Assembly (NCBI GenBank): GCA_002077045.2
Contig: KZ111143.1
Span: 587,733 to 651,732, forward strand
DNA length: 64,000 nucleotides
Direction of reading: 5' to 3'
From: Rachicladosporium sp. CCFEE 5018
Taxonomy: Eukaryota; Ascomycota; Dothideomycetes; Cladosporiales; Cladosporiaceae
Shown piece by piece: positions 1-9,674 of this stretch. Below the pieces are notes generated by a model. That model had not been told where the DNA came from, did no database searches, and saw only the letters and a list, made by a program, of their open reading frames with translations. Numbering within the stretch: the stretch's first letter is position 1; each line of letters begins with the position of its first letter. A program made the position numbers and the translations under genes.

Positions 1-468
1 CCGTCTGTCTGGATCGAAGGAGCCGATAGAGCCGACAGAGCCCACATGGTGTGTTGCGTGTCCAAGCTCAGCGTGTCGGCCTTTGATTAGCATCTCATGT
101 CGCGCAAGCCTCTCGAGATGCTTCTTCGTCTCTGGTGTCAAGGCAGCATCGAGTGGCTCTCCAGTTACACTGTCTACGAGCAAATGCATCTGCGGACTGA
201 ACTCCTCCGATATGCGCCCCAAGCTAGGCTCGGCGGTCGAGACGAATTCGCTATTGTCAAAATTCCTTTCCGGCTCAGGACTGTCATCTCCTGCAATCGG
301 ACCAGACAGATGCTGTATCGTGCTTGCATCTAAGCCGATCTCTGCCAACTCGCGCTGCACTTTTTTGATGCATTTCTTCAAATTCTTGTAGCCGATCGCA
401 GAATCCACCCAGTGTTGCGGAAACCCCTCGCCAGCGAGCGCTTGCGCAAATTCCTGCCCAAACTTCAT
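1..468 (-). CDS. SPX-domain protein, N-terminal part (probably SPX-RING type)
   Basis: A reverse-strand frame is open from the ATG near 468 to the window edge, about 155 residues, so the 3' part is missing. The protein begins MKFGQEFAQAL and continues FPQHWVDSAIGYKNLKKCIK. This is the start of an SPX domain, the inositol-pyrophosphate/phosphate sensing module, including the Lys-rich helix that carries the ligand-binding lysines. The wording of this N-terminus is closest, from memory, to the fungal SPX-RING proteins (RING-14/NLA type), which are E3 ligases linked to phosphate homeostasis. The RING would lie beyond the window. Pho81, Vtc and Gde1 also start with SPX domains and remain possible. 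The start has an A at -3. Seen: the SPX start. Inferred: the SPX-RING subtype. The exact start base may be off by one. Confidence 0.8.
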   Translation of the reverse strand, partial: MKFGQEFAQALAGEGFPQHWVDSAIGYKNLKKCIKKVQRELAEIGLDASTIQHLSGPIAGDDSPEPERNFDNSEFVSTAEPSLGRISEEFSPQMHLLVDSVTGEPLDAALTPETKKHLERLARHEMLIKGRHAELGHATHHVGSVGSIGSFDPDRR

Positions 469-1117
469 CGTGAGACTATATCGCCTTTGCGATCATCTAA
501 GGGTGCTGAGGGTACTGTGTGCCCCGGTGCGATAAGCTGTGCGCAAGGTGGATGATGCAATCGAGCATGCGCATCAGAGATGGAATTGGCAGACAGTGTT
601 CGAGTTCCAAACAGTGTTGGGCGGAGGGCGTTCATTGTAACTAGGAAGTGGCAATCAGGAACGATGGCGACGTTCTCGAAGACCATCGAGCGCAAACTTT
701 GCGAAAGTCACACTCCATTCGCTCTGTTTTCTTGGCCACGTGCTGTCATGGTCAAGACTCTTCGGCACTATTCAGCTAGCGCCCGAGTTTAGAGCTCACG
801 GAGTCGACCGCCGAGCGCCTTCCACACTTGGCATTCGCAACTTCACCCACCGAGCATCGCCGTTTCACATTGCAACATGTGTGCGGGAAAAGCTTAGGCG
901 AGAGTGCTATCAACAGTGCATATGCGCGCGTATCAAGACATACAATGCGCTTGAAACGCCGTCTGCAATTCCGCGACACAGTGCTCGAGCAACCACCATG
1001 AGCGCGTAGATAGCGCGCGCATATCATCACTTTTGAGCGCAATCACCTGGAAGGCATCACTCTAACGCCATCACTTTAGGCCTCATTTGATAGCATGCGT
1101 GTATCCTGCCACTTGGT
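469..1117. other. Divergent intergenic region
   Basis: About 650 bp lie between the SPX gene (leftward) and the unknown gene at 1118 (rightward), so it should hold both promoters. The short frames inside it show no recognisable domain. I see no repeat or RNA gene. Confidence 0.5.
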
Positions 1118-2347
1118 ATGAGTGTTCAGACTCCGCCCACTCTGTCTTCACCGTCGACACTCAACATCGCAGCCGACAGTGGCTATTCCATCATGTCCGC
1201 CTCCGGATCCTCTGAGCGCCAGCCGAAACGACGAAGACTGGACAAAACCATCGTCGGATTACAGGACAGGACGCCTGACGCTCAAGTGAGCCTTTATGTC
1301 GACGTTCTCATAATAGACTACGTAACTTATCAGGCTACAACTGCACTGCTCGCAGAAGCCAAGTCAACTGCTGGTGATAGCAAGGGTGGGATTTCTGCAG
1401 CCCACAACCTGGAAATGACCAATGCCTTTCTCGCGATCTTCAAAGCAAAGTATCCATACTATCAGGTCGACGATGAAATCGACTTCCGGATCCTGCTGCT
1501 CAAGTTTATCACGCTGTATGTGCGGCGCTTGAGCTGCAACGCCTCGTCGCCTACACCTGAAGCACTGAAGGCCTTGCGAGTTCCTAATCAAAAACGAGCT
1601 GTAGCCTGGATAGGTAGTGCTGAGCGCGCGCCGACTCACGGGCGTCATCTCGAATCCTTCGATCAAGACCTGCCGCTTCCACTCGAAGATCTCGAGCGTA
1701 ATCGCGCAGACGTCCTCAGCTCTCTCAATGCACCCGCAGAAGACGAGGCTTACGAAGACGCCTTCTATGGCACAAGTAGCAGTCTTGCTTTACTTGATCT
1801 CCTGCCGCTCTTTATGGAGGTGTCTGCCATGCGAAACCGCATGAGCGAGAGTACGCTGACAGTGCAGTGGATGGAGCTAGCTGGAAGCTTTACCCTGCAA
1901 ACTTGCTTGGAGATGTACAGCGTGCGAGGCGCTGCAGGCTCTGATGCGATCGATGAAGCATTTGCTTGGGGCTTCAGAAGCCGCGAGACAGCCACAACTG
2001 GAGATGATTTGCCGGAAGTTGATGCTACGTTCGAGTCCGAGGACGAGGAAGGCGAGGTCCAGGGTTGGGCTGAGATCAAGCAGCGGTACCTCGACGAGCT
2101 CATACCACGCCCAGGAGGGAGTCGGACTCCAGTTGCGGCGCATCTTGAGAGCCTGGCTGCTGCACATCCTGTCGCTGAACTTCATCAAAAGCTTCTGCAT
2201 TTCCTCAACGCACTCAATGCGAGCATGTCGCCGCCTGTGCTGGCGCAGCTCGAGAATGGTTCGCTGGAAGGCTTCACCCTAGAACAGACGGCAGAGTTCC
2301 TTGAGGAGTGCGGATTGCCTGCTGGATGGCCCAATGTCTCCGTGTGA
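1118..2347 (+). CDS. Hypothetical protein, unknown function
   Basis: The frame is open for 409 codons from an ATG. The N-terminus is low-complexity Ser/Thr/Pro and carries a basic stretch, QPKRRRL, that could be a nuclear localisation signal. The C-terminal half is acidic and helical (for example TFESEDEEGEVQGWAEIK). No family was recognised. The stretch 1286-1333 (GTGAGC...TATCAG, 48 nt) looks like a retained-frame intron; removing it gives 393 aa and deletes a hydrophobic, aromatic-rich segment unlike its surroundings. It converges on the F-box-like gene ending at 2398, only 50 bp away. The codon pattern and length support a real gene. Function is not assigned. Confidence 0.7.
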   Translation: MSVQTPPTLSSPSTLNIAADSGYSIMSASGSSERQPKRRRLDKTIVGLQDRTPDAQVSLYVDVLIIDYVTYQATTALLAEAKSTAGDSKGGISAAHNLEMTNAFLAIFKAKYPYYQVDDEIDFRILLLKFITLYVRRLSCNASSPTPEALKALRVPNQKRAVAWIGSAERAPTHGRHLESFDQDLPLPLEDLERNRADVLSSLNAPAEDEAYEDAFYGTSSSLALLDLLPLFMEVSAMRNRMSESTLTVQWMELAGSFTLQTCLEMYSVRGAAGSDAIDEAFAWGFRSRETATTGDDLPEVDATFESEDEEGEVQGWAEIKQRYLDELIPRPGGSRTPVAAHLESLAAAHPVAELHQKLLHFLNALNASMSPPVLAQLENGSLEGFTLEQTAEFLEECGLPAGWPNVSV

Positions 2348-2397
2348 AGTGGTCTCGGAGCAAGCCCTCAGCCCATAGAGAGGATTTCCAGGAACTC

Positions 2398-3276
2398 TCA
2401 TCTTCGGTGGTATCCATTCACCGCCTTCGCATCCGCACTCACAGCCACGAAGACGCGCAATACCTCCCCTAGAGACTCGACCACCCATCCCCTGCGCTGC
2501 TGCTCGATGCCCTTCCAGCACTGCGTCCACGCCTGCTCGAAAGCAGCCAGTCTAGCGTCTACGACCTCTCCGCCGACACCCTCGTCCCGCTCACCTACCC
2601 ACTTGAATCGTCCATTACTCAGATCGACAAAGACCTCAGGGAAAGTCCGCACGGCACGGATGTGCATCCGATCATAGACTAGCAGATTGCCTCTCAACCT
2701 CATGTTCCTCAGCCAGCTCGCTCCTTGCTCCCTCAGCGCCACCTGCAGCCAAGTTTGGCACCGCTTCAGTGTCGCCGCGTTATGAACTTGCAGCAAGAAA
2801 TTGTGGCTGCTGTACCACCACTCCAGCACATCCACTCTCAGCGCACTGGAGACCAGGGCAAGTGCTGGGGGCCGCGAGAAGTGTGAAATATCCGGGTGGG
2901 AATTTACAGGCAGAATGTCATTCGCCAGAAGGGCTACATCGTCAGGTCTGTAAATCGTGGACCTGGCTTGCAGAGATGGCGAGAGACAAAGGGCGTAGAT
3001 CTCAGCGCGGATCTGCGGTGGGAGGTCAAGTAGCGTGGTGTAAGCTCGGACAGCAGTGGAGGGAGCGTGATCTCCAGGCATTCGAGATGGGGAGGCGGGC
3101 GCTGGACGCGGATGAGCAGAAACGCCCTTGAGTCCTAGACACGCTTCAGAGAAGGAAGCGTCCAAGGTGCTGTGGACATCATCAAGGCGATTCAGCATTG
3201 TGGCTGTGGATGTAGCGGGATGGCGATAGCGGTCTCGAACCGAGCTGTCTAGGTCTTCCGGGTGATACAATGTCAT
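2398..3276 (-). CDS. F-box-like (LPxxxRxxIY) family protein
   Basis: A single open frame of 292 aa starts at an ATG. Around residue 80 it has LLDLPPQIRAEIYALCL, the N-terminal helix signature of the large fungal F-box-like/2EXR-style family. A second block, GASWLRNMRLRGN, matches the position of the LRxV block of the family copies further right in the window. The N-terminal 75 residues are Ser/Pro/Ala-rich and probably disordered. F-box proteins are usually substrate adaptors of SCF ubiquitin ligases, but Skp1 binding is not demonstrated for this family. It is the most divergent and leftmost of eight related loci. Function is inferred at family level only. Confidence 0.65.
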   Translation of the reverse strand: MTLYHPEDLDSSVRDRYRHPATSTATMLNRLDDVHSTLDASFSEACLGLKGVSAHPRPAPASPSRMPGDHAPSTAVRAYTTLLDLPPQIRAEIYALCLSPSLQARSTIYRPDDVALLANDILPVNSHPDISHFSRPPALALVSSALRVDVLEWWYSSHNFLLQVHNAATLKRCQTWLQVALREQGASWLRNMRLRGNLLVYDRMHIRAVRTFPEVFVDLSNGRFKWVGERDEGVGGEVVDARLAAFEQAWTQCWKGIEQQRRGWVVESLGEVLRVFVAVSADAKAVNGYHRR

Positions 3277-3777
3277 GCCGTGTAGTAGTCCAGGAACCGT
3301 GGCGTTTCAGTCTTCCTCCCGTTGGCGGCCTCCGGCATTAGCATCGATTCGCCTTGCGCGAGGGCAATCAGAAATATGGTTTCCTGCACGTGCGCATGTG
3401 CATTGTTGTATCGATCGCAGTGCACTGTTACCTACATGTATGTACCTTCGTACGAGCTTGTGATACAGAAGACGTCATCGATGGAGCTCAGGTGAGCTGA
3501 GAGAGGCAGCCTTCGTGGCTTCATCTGAAGCCAGCACGGTGTCACAGGTCAGATCGTTCCGGCACAACAAGCCCGAATTGAATTAGTAGGAACGGTTGCA
3601 ATAGTGTAGTAATAATGAGATATAGTGATACAATAATCGATCGACCAAAGCATCGCCCACACACTACATTTCGAGAGGCTCTAGTAACTCCATCCCAATG
3701 CCCTGCCCCCATTCCATGCCCACTCCAAACACCCGAAATGCACCCTGCACCCATTCCCAACCCGGTCCAGGCTCGAT
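3277..3777. other. Intergenic region
   Basis: About 500 bp upstream of the F-box-like gene and downstream of the DNAJC3-like gene, both on the reverse strand. It should hold the promoter of the former and the 3' UTR of the latter. I see no gene or repeat. Confidence 0.5.
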
Positions 3778-5364
3778 CTACCCAAATGGAAACCCACCAG
3801 GAAACCCTCCCCCACCGCTGAATTTAAACTGAGGCCCTCCGCGCTGTCCGCCACCTTGCTGGAAGAAAACGGGTTGGCCGCCAAAGGGACTGCCTTGAAA
3901 CGGGTTCTGTCCTTGTTGCTGCGGGTCGTTAGGATCGTCCCCGTTGTCGAATCTTTGTCGCAATTCGGGGTCGCTCAACACCTCATACGCCTCGTTGATA
4001 GAACTCATTTTCTTCTGCGCTTCCTCAGGGGAGATGTTCTGCTGCGGCGCCTTGTCAGGATGGTGCTGCACGGTGAGTTTGCGGAACGCGCGTTTGATTT
4101 CCTGCTGTGTGGCGTCGCGGGACACGCCGAGAACGGCGTAGTAATCTTTCTGCTTGCTGCGTTTTAGCAGGGTGTGGGCCTTTTGGAGGAGCTCGGCGAC
4201 TTTTTGCGATTGGCCGTGTGCTTCTTTCGCGGTGTTGAGGGTGCCTATTGCGGCGTCGAAGTCGTCGGCGTCGAGCTGGGATTGCGCTTTGTTTAGGAGC
4301 GCGGGGAGGGAGGTGGGGTTGTAGGTTAGGGTTTCGGTGCAGTAAGGCGTGGCTTTCTTGGGGTTGTTCATCTCCGTGTAGGCTAGGCAGGTTTGCTCGA
4401 CGAGATGGTGGTAGAGACCTTCTGGCGCGGTGGCGTGGATGTAACCTGCTTCGCGGTAGGCTGTGGTGTCTGTTTTTACTTCGGCGAGAAGGCCTGGGTC
4501 TTCGCTTGTGGGGACTAGGAGCTTGACCGCTGAGGCGAATTGGCGTTTCTCTATTGCTGTGTTGAATTTCTTCAGGGTGCGTTCAATGACCTTCTCGGCT
4601 TTGCGCAGCTTCGCGCACTCCTTGTTGTCGGGGTCGTTGTGCAGACACTTCGAGATGGCAGTGATACCCTTCTCGGTCTCTCCGAGGGAGTAGAAGGTCA
4701 TGGCTGAGATTTGCAGGCTTGGCTTCACGGAGCCGGTATTGATCTGCAGGACGTGGTTGAGGTCGGCAATGCCCTCCATGATCTCGCCCTTCTCCAATCG
4801 ACAGCGTGCACGGCGTTGCCGGAGATCCAAAGCTGTGCCGGCGACGAGGATGGCGATCCCAGCCTGCGTCACACACTCATCCCAATTGCTTGCGTTCTCG
4901 GCGTCCACAGCCAACCGCGCCGCACCCTCAGCCTCATCAAGTTCTGTCAGCTCCTGACCACCTGTCTTCCCTGCTGCCACGTAGTCCTTCCTCGCAGCAT
5001 CCCAATCAGCCTTCCTCGCACTGATCTTCGCCCGTTGCGTCAATGCACCCTCGAAGCCTGGCTTCAGCACGAGCACCTGATCAAAGTCGCGGTTTGCTTG
5101 TGCATTGCGGCCTAGTGAAAGGTATGTGGCACCACGCTTGAAAAGCGTGAGATAATTCTTCGGGTCGCGCTGAATGGCGACGTCGAAGTAGGTCAATGCC
5201 TCTTGTGCATTGCCCTGAGCGAGGTTGGCATTGGCGCTTGATATGAGCTGCGATACGGGCGTATCTACGGGAATATCTGAGGCAGAGAGGGCTGCAACGT
5301 AATGGCTATGGCTTGCTGATAGACAGAGCGCGCCCAACGCGAGGACTGAGCTTCTGAGTATCAT
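3778..5364 (-). CDS. TPR-DnaJ co-chaperone, DNAJC3/P58IPK-like
   Basis: A protein of 528 aa from the ATG at 5364. That start is preferred because it opens a hydrophobic signal peptide (MILRSSVLALGALCLSAS); the frame continues upstream only through a CA repeat. Several tetratricopeptide repeats follow (NAQEALTYFDVAIQRDPKN and later copies, roughly residues 40-390). A J domain is at about 402-470 with the HPD motif at 435-437, and a Gly/Phe/Gln-rich tail ends the protein. This is the order of metazoan DNAJC3/P58IPK, an ER-lumen co-chaperone that binds unfolded clients through TPRs and stimulates BiP/Kar2 through the J domain. No HDEL-type retention signal is present, which is normal for this family. 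No intron was seen. Confidence 0.9.
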   Translation of the reverse strand: MILRSSVLALGALCLSASHSHYVAALSASDIPVDTPVSQLISSANANLAQGNAQEALTYFDVAIQRDPKNYLTLFKRGATYLSLGRNAQANRDFDQVLVLKPGFEGALTQRAKISARKADWDAARKDYVAAGKTGGQELTELDEAEGAARLAVDAENASNWDECVTQAGIAILVAGTALDLRQRRARCRLEKGEIMEGIADLNHVLQINTGSVKPSLQISAMTFYSLGETEKGITAISKCLHNDPDNKECAKLRKAEKVIERTLKKFNTAIEKRQFASAVKLLVPTSEDPGLLAEVKTDTTAYREAGYIHATAPEGLYHHLVEQTCLAYTEMNNPKKATPYCTETLTYNPTSLPALLNKAQSQLDADDFDAAIGTLNTAKEAHGQSQKVAELLQKAHTLLKRSKQKDYYAVLGVSRDATQQEIKRAFRKLTVQHHPDKAPQQNISPEEAQKKMSSINEAYEVLSDPELRQRFDNGDDPNDPQQQGQNPFQGSPFGGQPVFFQQGGGQRGGPQFKFSGGGGFPGGFPFG

Positions 5365-5366
5365 CT

Positions 5367-5388
5367 TGTGTGTGTGTGTGTGTGTGTG
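5367..5388. repeat. (TG)11 microsatellite in the DNAJC3-like 5' leader
   Basis: Eleven TG units, read as CA on the coding strand, end two bases before the chosen start codon at 5364. If the frame were started upstream the repeat would encode alternating His-Thr, which supports the downstream start. The length is likely to vary between isolates. Confidence 0.95.
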
Positions 5389-5813
5389 GAAGAGGAACGA
5401 ACGCACCATTGAGGACAAGTCACGCATCTCGAGAGGCGATCTGGCTGAACACGGAATGCCAGATAAGGTTGGTCCGAAGAGCCGCATCTCATTCGCACGT
5501 GCCTTCCAGGGTCCACCCATGAACATTGGCGAGAGCTTGTGCAAGTGACTATCAGAATCGCTCCATGTCCCTCAGGCTTGGTACAATTATCGTGAGACAC
5601 GGCGAGGGAGTACCAATATGCTTGTAGGAAACCCATCCTGAACAGCACACTTTTGCACCCCACCATATAGCTTGTCAACCGAATCACTCCTTGCATCGTT
5701 TTGCACTGGATCACCCGGTCTATCGCGGCATCGTCCAATTGCAATCGCATATGTCCACGCGACACTAGCTGCGGACTTCGCAACAGCCTTCGTGAGGGCG
5801 ATAGTACCACGCA
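5389..5813. promoter_or_regulatory. Divergent promoter region, DNAJC3-like / GH5
   Basis: About 425 bp between two divergently transcribed genes. Open frames cross it on both strands but none has a domain. No specific factor site is claimed. Confidence 0.4.
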
Positions 5814-8105
5814 ATGTCTCCCCTCCGCCTCCGGATCGATGGCGCGACCTTCCGCGACCCCCAGAACCGCGAGGTCACACTCCACGGCATCAACATAGCA
5901 GGCGACACAAAGCTGCCGGCAAAGCCAGATCAATCGTCTCACATTAGAGAAGGCTTCTTTGACGGTGACCATGTTTCCTTCGTGAACCGACCCTTCAGCA
6001 TCGAAGACGCACATACCCACTTCGCCCGGCTGAAGCGATGGGGCTATAACACTATCCGATATATCTTCACTTGGGAGTGCATAGAGCATGAGGGGCCTGG
6101 GAAGTATGATGAGGAGTTCTGTCAGCATACCGTGCAGTTGCTGCGGATAGCGAAGGGGTATGGATTCTATGTCTTCATGGACCCGCATCAGGATGTGTGG
6201 TCAAGGTTCACAGGAGGGTCTGGAGCGCCGATGTGGACGGTGTATGCTTGTGGACTGGATCCGCAGAAGTTCCACGACACGCAAGCAGCGTTGGTGCAAA
6301 ATACATGGCCAGAGCCGTCGGAGTTCCCGAAGATGATTTGGGCAACGAACTACACGCGGCTTGCATGCCAGGTTATATTCACAATGTTCTTCGCAGGCAA
6401 GGACTTCCTGCCGAAGTGTATCATAGATGGGGTGAACATCCAAGATTGGCTGCAGGATCATTTTGTGGCAGCGTGCAGACATTTGGCACAGCGGATACAC
6501 GAGGCAGGAGACCTACATGGGGACGTTGTGATAGGGTATGAGACCGTCAATGAGCCAAACAAGGGTTTGATCGGTCACCCTGATCTCGGCGAGATACCCA
6601 AAGAGCAGAACCTCAAGAAAGGCACAACACCTACGGCTTTCCAGGCAATGCTTTCAGGCTCTGGCCGAGCAATCGAAGTGCCTACCTGGGAGTTCGGCGG
6701 CATGGGTCCGTATAAGAGCGGCACTGAGCTCGTCGATCCTCGAGGTATGACAGCGTGGCTAGATCCAGACACCTGGGACGACACGACATACGGCTGGAAA
6801 CGCTCCCCTGACTGGGAACTCGGCAGCGACATCTTCGTCCAGCATGGAATCTGGGATCCCACATCCGACACCCTCCTCAAACCAAACTACTTCGCCAAAC
6901 ATCCCTCCACAGGCGAGGAAGTCGACCCAGAGTACTTCATCAACAACTACTTCATAGACTACTACCGCAAATACCGACACGCCATCCGCTCTCTCTGGCC
7001 CGAAGCAATGATGTTCTTCCAGCCCTCCCCCTTCGACATCCCGCCCCGAATAAAAGGCACAGACATCGACGAGAACAACCTCGTCTTCGCCTCCCATTTC
7101 TACGACGGCATCACACTCATCACCAAGAAATGGAATCGCTATTGGAACGTTGACGTTCTCGGCGTGCTGCGAGGCCGTTACTCAAACCCCGCCTTCGCAC
7201 TGAAAGTGGGAGAGCAAGCAGTGCGAAACTGCTTCCGCGACCAACTTTCAGAGATAAGGAAAGAAGGCTACGAGTATATGGGCTCCCATCCTTGCATATA
7301 CACCGAGATCGGCATCCCCTACGACATGAACGACAAGCAATCCTACACAACCGGCGACTACTTCTCGCAATCCCTGGCTATTGATGCCAACCACTTCGCC
7401 GTCGAGGGCAGCAAAGCACAAGGCTACACCTGGTGGGTATACACGGCCAGTAACAGCCACTACTGGGGCGACAACTGGAACGGCGAGGACTTATCGATCT
7501 ACTGCTCCGAAGACCGGCAGCTTCCCACTTCCGCGCCGGCGCCCGGCGAACTCTCTCCGGCGCCCAGCTCGTCAAGTCTCACGCCCAGAGTCAGCCCTGA
7601 TAACCTCAAAAAGACTCTCTTAGTAGAATCCATGTCCGCCTCCCCCTCCTCACTCAGCGGCCGCACCCCAGCCGAGAAAGCCGGGTTCCGCGCCGCCGAG
7701 GCCTTCGTGCGTCCCTACCCCATCGCTCTGCACGGTAGACTAGACGCCTACGGCTTCGATTTGAAGCAATCCCTCTTCACCGTCTCGCTTACATCTACCT
7801 CGCAAGTCCCCGACGACGCGCCCTCCGAGATGTTCCTCCCTGCCTTCCACTTCCCGGCACAGCAGACGCATGTCGAAGTGTCGATTGGAAAGTGGGAGAT
7901 ACGGACTATTGAGGTTGAGGGCGAGACGAAGGGGGAGGACGCCGGGGTGCAGGTGTTGAGGTGGTGGTATGGGAAGGGAGAGCAGAGGATTAGTGTAAGA
8001 GGAGTCAAGCGGCAGAGAGGTGCAGGGATTGATGGCGGGGAGGCGGAGGACGAGGGGTATTTGAAGCAGTATGTTGAGATGGGGAAGCAGTGTGCTGTGA
8101 TGTAG
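5814..8105 (+). CDS. GH5 steryl-beta-glucosidase / glucosylceramidase (Egh1/EGCrP2-like)
   Basis: An intronless protein of 763 aa. Glycoside hydrolase family 5 features are clear: LHGINIAG near the N-terminus, TIRYIFTWECIEHEGPG, the acid/base glutamate in ETVNEPNKG (about residue 247) and the nucleophile in YTEIGIPYD (about residue 498). The length and layout match the fungal GH5_12 enzymes, yeast Egh1 (about 764 aa) and Cryptococcus EGCrP2, which hydrolyse ergosteryl-beta-glucoside and glucosylceramide inside the cell. There is no signal peptide, consistent with an intracellular enzyme. A C-terminal beta-sandwich-like region follows a Ser/Pro-rich linker at about residues 565-620. The substrate assignment comes from family knowledge. 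Confidence 0.9.
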   Translation: MSPLRLRIDGATFRDPQNREVTLHGINIAGDTKLPAKPDQSSHIREGFFDGDHVSFVNRPFSIEDAHTHFARLKRWGYNTIRYIFTWECIEHEGPGKYDEEFCQHTVQLLRIAKGYGFYVFMDPHQDVWSRFTGGSGAPMWTVYACGLDPQKFHDTQAALVQNTWPEPSEFPKMIWATNYTRLACQVIFTMFFAGKDFLPKCIIDGVNIQDWLQDHFVAACRHLAQRIHEAGDLHGDVVIGYETVNEPNKGLIGHPDLGEIPKEQNLKKGTTPTAFQAMLSGSGRAIEVPTWEFGGMGPYKSGTELVDPRGMTAWLDPDTWDDTTYGWKRSPDWELGSDIFVQHGIWDPTSDTLLKPNYFAKHPSTGEEVDPEYFINNYFIDYYRKYRHAIRSLWPEAMMFFQPSPFDIPPRIKGTDIDENNLVFASHFYDGITLITKKWNRYWNVDVLGVLRGRYSNPAFALKVGEQAVRNCFRDQLSEIRKEGYEYMGSHPCIYTEIGIPYDMNDKQSYTTGDYFSQSLAIDANHFAVEGSKAQGYTWWVYTASNSHYWGDNWNGEDLSIYCSEDRQLPTSAPAPGELSPAPSSSSLTPRVSPDNLKKTLLVESMSASPSSLSGRTPAEKAGFRAAEAFVRPYPIALHGRLDAYGFDLKQSLFTVSLTSTSQVPDDAPSEMFLPAFHFPAQQTHVEVSIGKWEIRTIEVEGETKGEDAGVQVLRWWYGKGEQRISVRGVKRQRGAGIDGGEAEDEGYLKQYVEMGKQCAVM

Positions 8106-8796
8106 AGAGTCAGAATAGTGAAAGGGGGGGCGATGGCAGTGTGGGGGCATAGCGAGCATCCATCTATTCCTAGCACTACCACATGAGATTCAGTCTTGAG
8201 ACTTACTTCCTTCGAGACTATAGTGACCCTCTGTTGCACTCACCCGCCATGTGGTTATGTCCGTACCACATTTCCTGCCGATGGAAAGCTGAGCGGTGTC
8301 CGCCAAGCACGGAACGCTTCCGTAGTACAACTGCATCTGAATCGTCCGCCAGCGCTTCAGCAACCCATCCTCCCTGCCCTGTTATTGCTCCTCGCTGATG
8401 GGCGGCCAAGTAGCTCGTGGCATCAATACTTCTTCAAGAGTGTAGCTCACACTCGCTGTCAGCGCTTACGACCAGGGGGACCGGATGCTACAATCAGCAG
8501 CAAGCGGATCTGTTCCACGCATGAAGATAGGACGGGATGACTGGAAATTGTGCATTATCATCGATTAATGTGACTGCGATTTGTGCTGTGGGATGGAGAT
8601 GGAGATGAGCATAGAAGGGAGATGATCTGGATGAAGTGCATCATGGACCTAGCCATCAAGGTCCTCTTCGATCCTGTCGCCTCCGGCATCAGATACGACG
8701 ACTACGGGCGAATCGCTCTCTGATCCATCGCTCCTCCATCATCCGCGAACGGACTGCCATTGAACGCACTTGGTACTGGACACAAGTTCGTTTGAG
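8106..8796. other. Intergenic region
   Basis: About 690 bp between the GH5 gene and the next F-box-like gene, both on the forward strand. It should contain the GH5 3' UTR and the downstream promoter. Frames inside are short and low-complexity, and nothing was recognised. Confidence 0.5.
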
Positions 8797-9417
8797 ATGG
8801 CGACTCTGCTCGCCCTGCCCTTCGAGCTCCGCGATCAAATCCTCTACTATACACTCGCCGCTCCAACTCCAGTTCTGGTCCCGTTCACGGCTCCTCCGCC
8901 AATCATGCAGGTCTGCCAACTGCTCCGCCAGGAGGCATTGTTGGTCTGGCTCTCGCAACCGGCGTGCTCGTATCCTTGTACCACCCGCACAGATGTGAGA
9001 GCCTCGAAGCAGCATCTTACCAATCTGCCCTGGGATGTTCTGGCCGATTTGAGAGTGCTGCACCTTACAGCCACAGCCACCGTTCCCTTCGGCCACATGG
9101 CGATGCGGCGCTCCCTTACCCTCACGCTCTTCCTCTCGCACCCCAGCCTAGATAGCCTCCCCTGGACGCTGAACGAGAGTCTCACCGCATCACTGGTTGT
9201 GCCGACCTACGGTCGAGGATGTCATGTAGGAACGGCAGGGATCGTGGACGCTGATGTGAAAGTGGCGAAGGAGAGCGGATGGCTTGTGGAGAGGAGGGAG
9301 AGGCTGGAGAAGAGGCTGAAGTGGGTTGTGCGTGCGACGGAGGGACGGAGTTGGGATGCTGAGGCGTTGGGGGAGGTGATGGAGGGGTTTTGGGGGGTGT
9401 GTGCTGGTGGGCGGTGA
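8797..9417 (+). CDS. F-box-like (LPxELR) family protein, short
   Basis: The first ATG gives a 206-aa protein that starts almost at the motif: MATLLALPFELRDQILYYTL. It continues with a block equivalent to the family CRQLRxE segment (MQVCQLLRQEALLVWL) and ends with RSWDAEALGEVMEGFWGV. That ending matches the W-x-x-x-x-L C-terminal helix seen in the other copies. The His/Ser-rich middle is poorly conserved. It has the same basic architecture as the neighbours at 9.7-14.2 kb but lies on the opposite strand and lacks the N-terminal Cys-rich motif. It is probably functional as an open frame. Its role is unknown beyond a possible ubiquitin-ligase adaptor. Confidence 0.65.
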   Translation: MATLLALPFELRDQILYYTLAAPTPVLVPFTAPPPIMQVCQLLRQEALLVWLSQPACSYPCTTRTDVRASKQHLTNLPWDVLADLRVLHLTATATVPFGHMAMRRSLTLTLFLSHPSLDSLPWTLNESLTASLVVPTYGRGCHVGTAGIVDADVKVAKESGWLVERRERLEKRLKWVVRATEGRSWDAEALGEVMEGFWGVCAGGR

Positions 9418-9674
9418 CCTGCTCGTAAGTCTCGTTACTATATCAAAGGTTGATCCGTGTTTCTGGACTCCAAGCACTCGACCTTATTCTTACGGCTCTC
9501 TCTGGTCTGGTAGTGATGCACATCACCCCTCCACGAGACCTTCTCCAGATCGTCTGCTCATCGAAGACGACCATTCGGCGCCGTGCGACATGCCGCTCGC
9601 TACGGCCTTGCATTTGCAAACGACAGAGCGTAAGACATACCCGCCGCTACTCCAAACGTCCTTTGCGATACTCG

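Noticed and set aside
5361..6188. Reverse-strand frame of 275 codons across the DNAJC3-like leader and the GH5 start
   Set aside because: It is antisense to the conserved GH5 N-terminus and includes the microsatellite as a His-Thr run; no family content.
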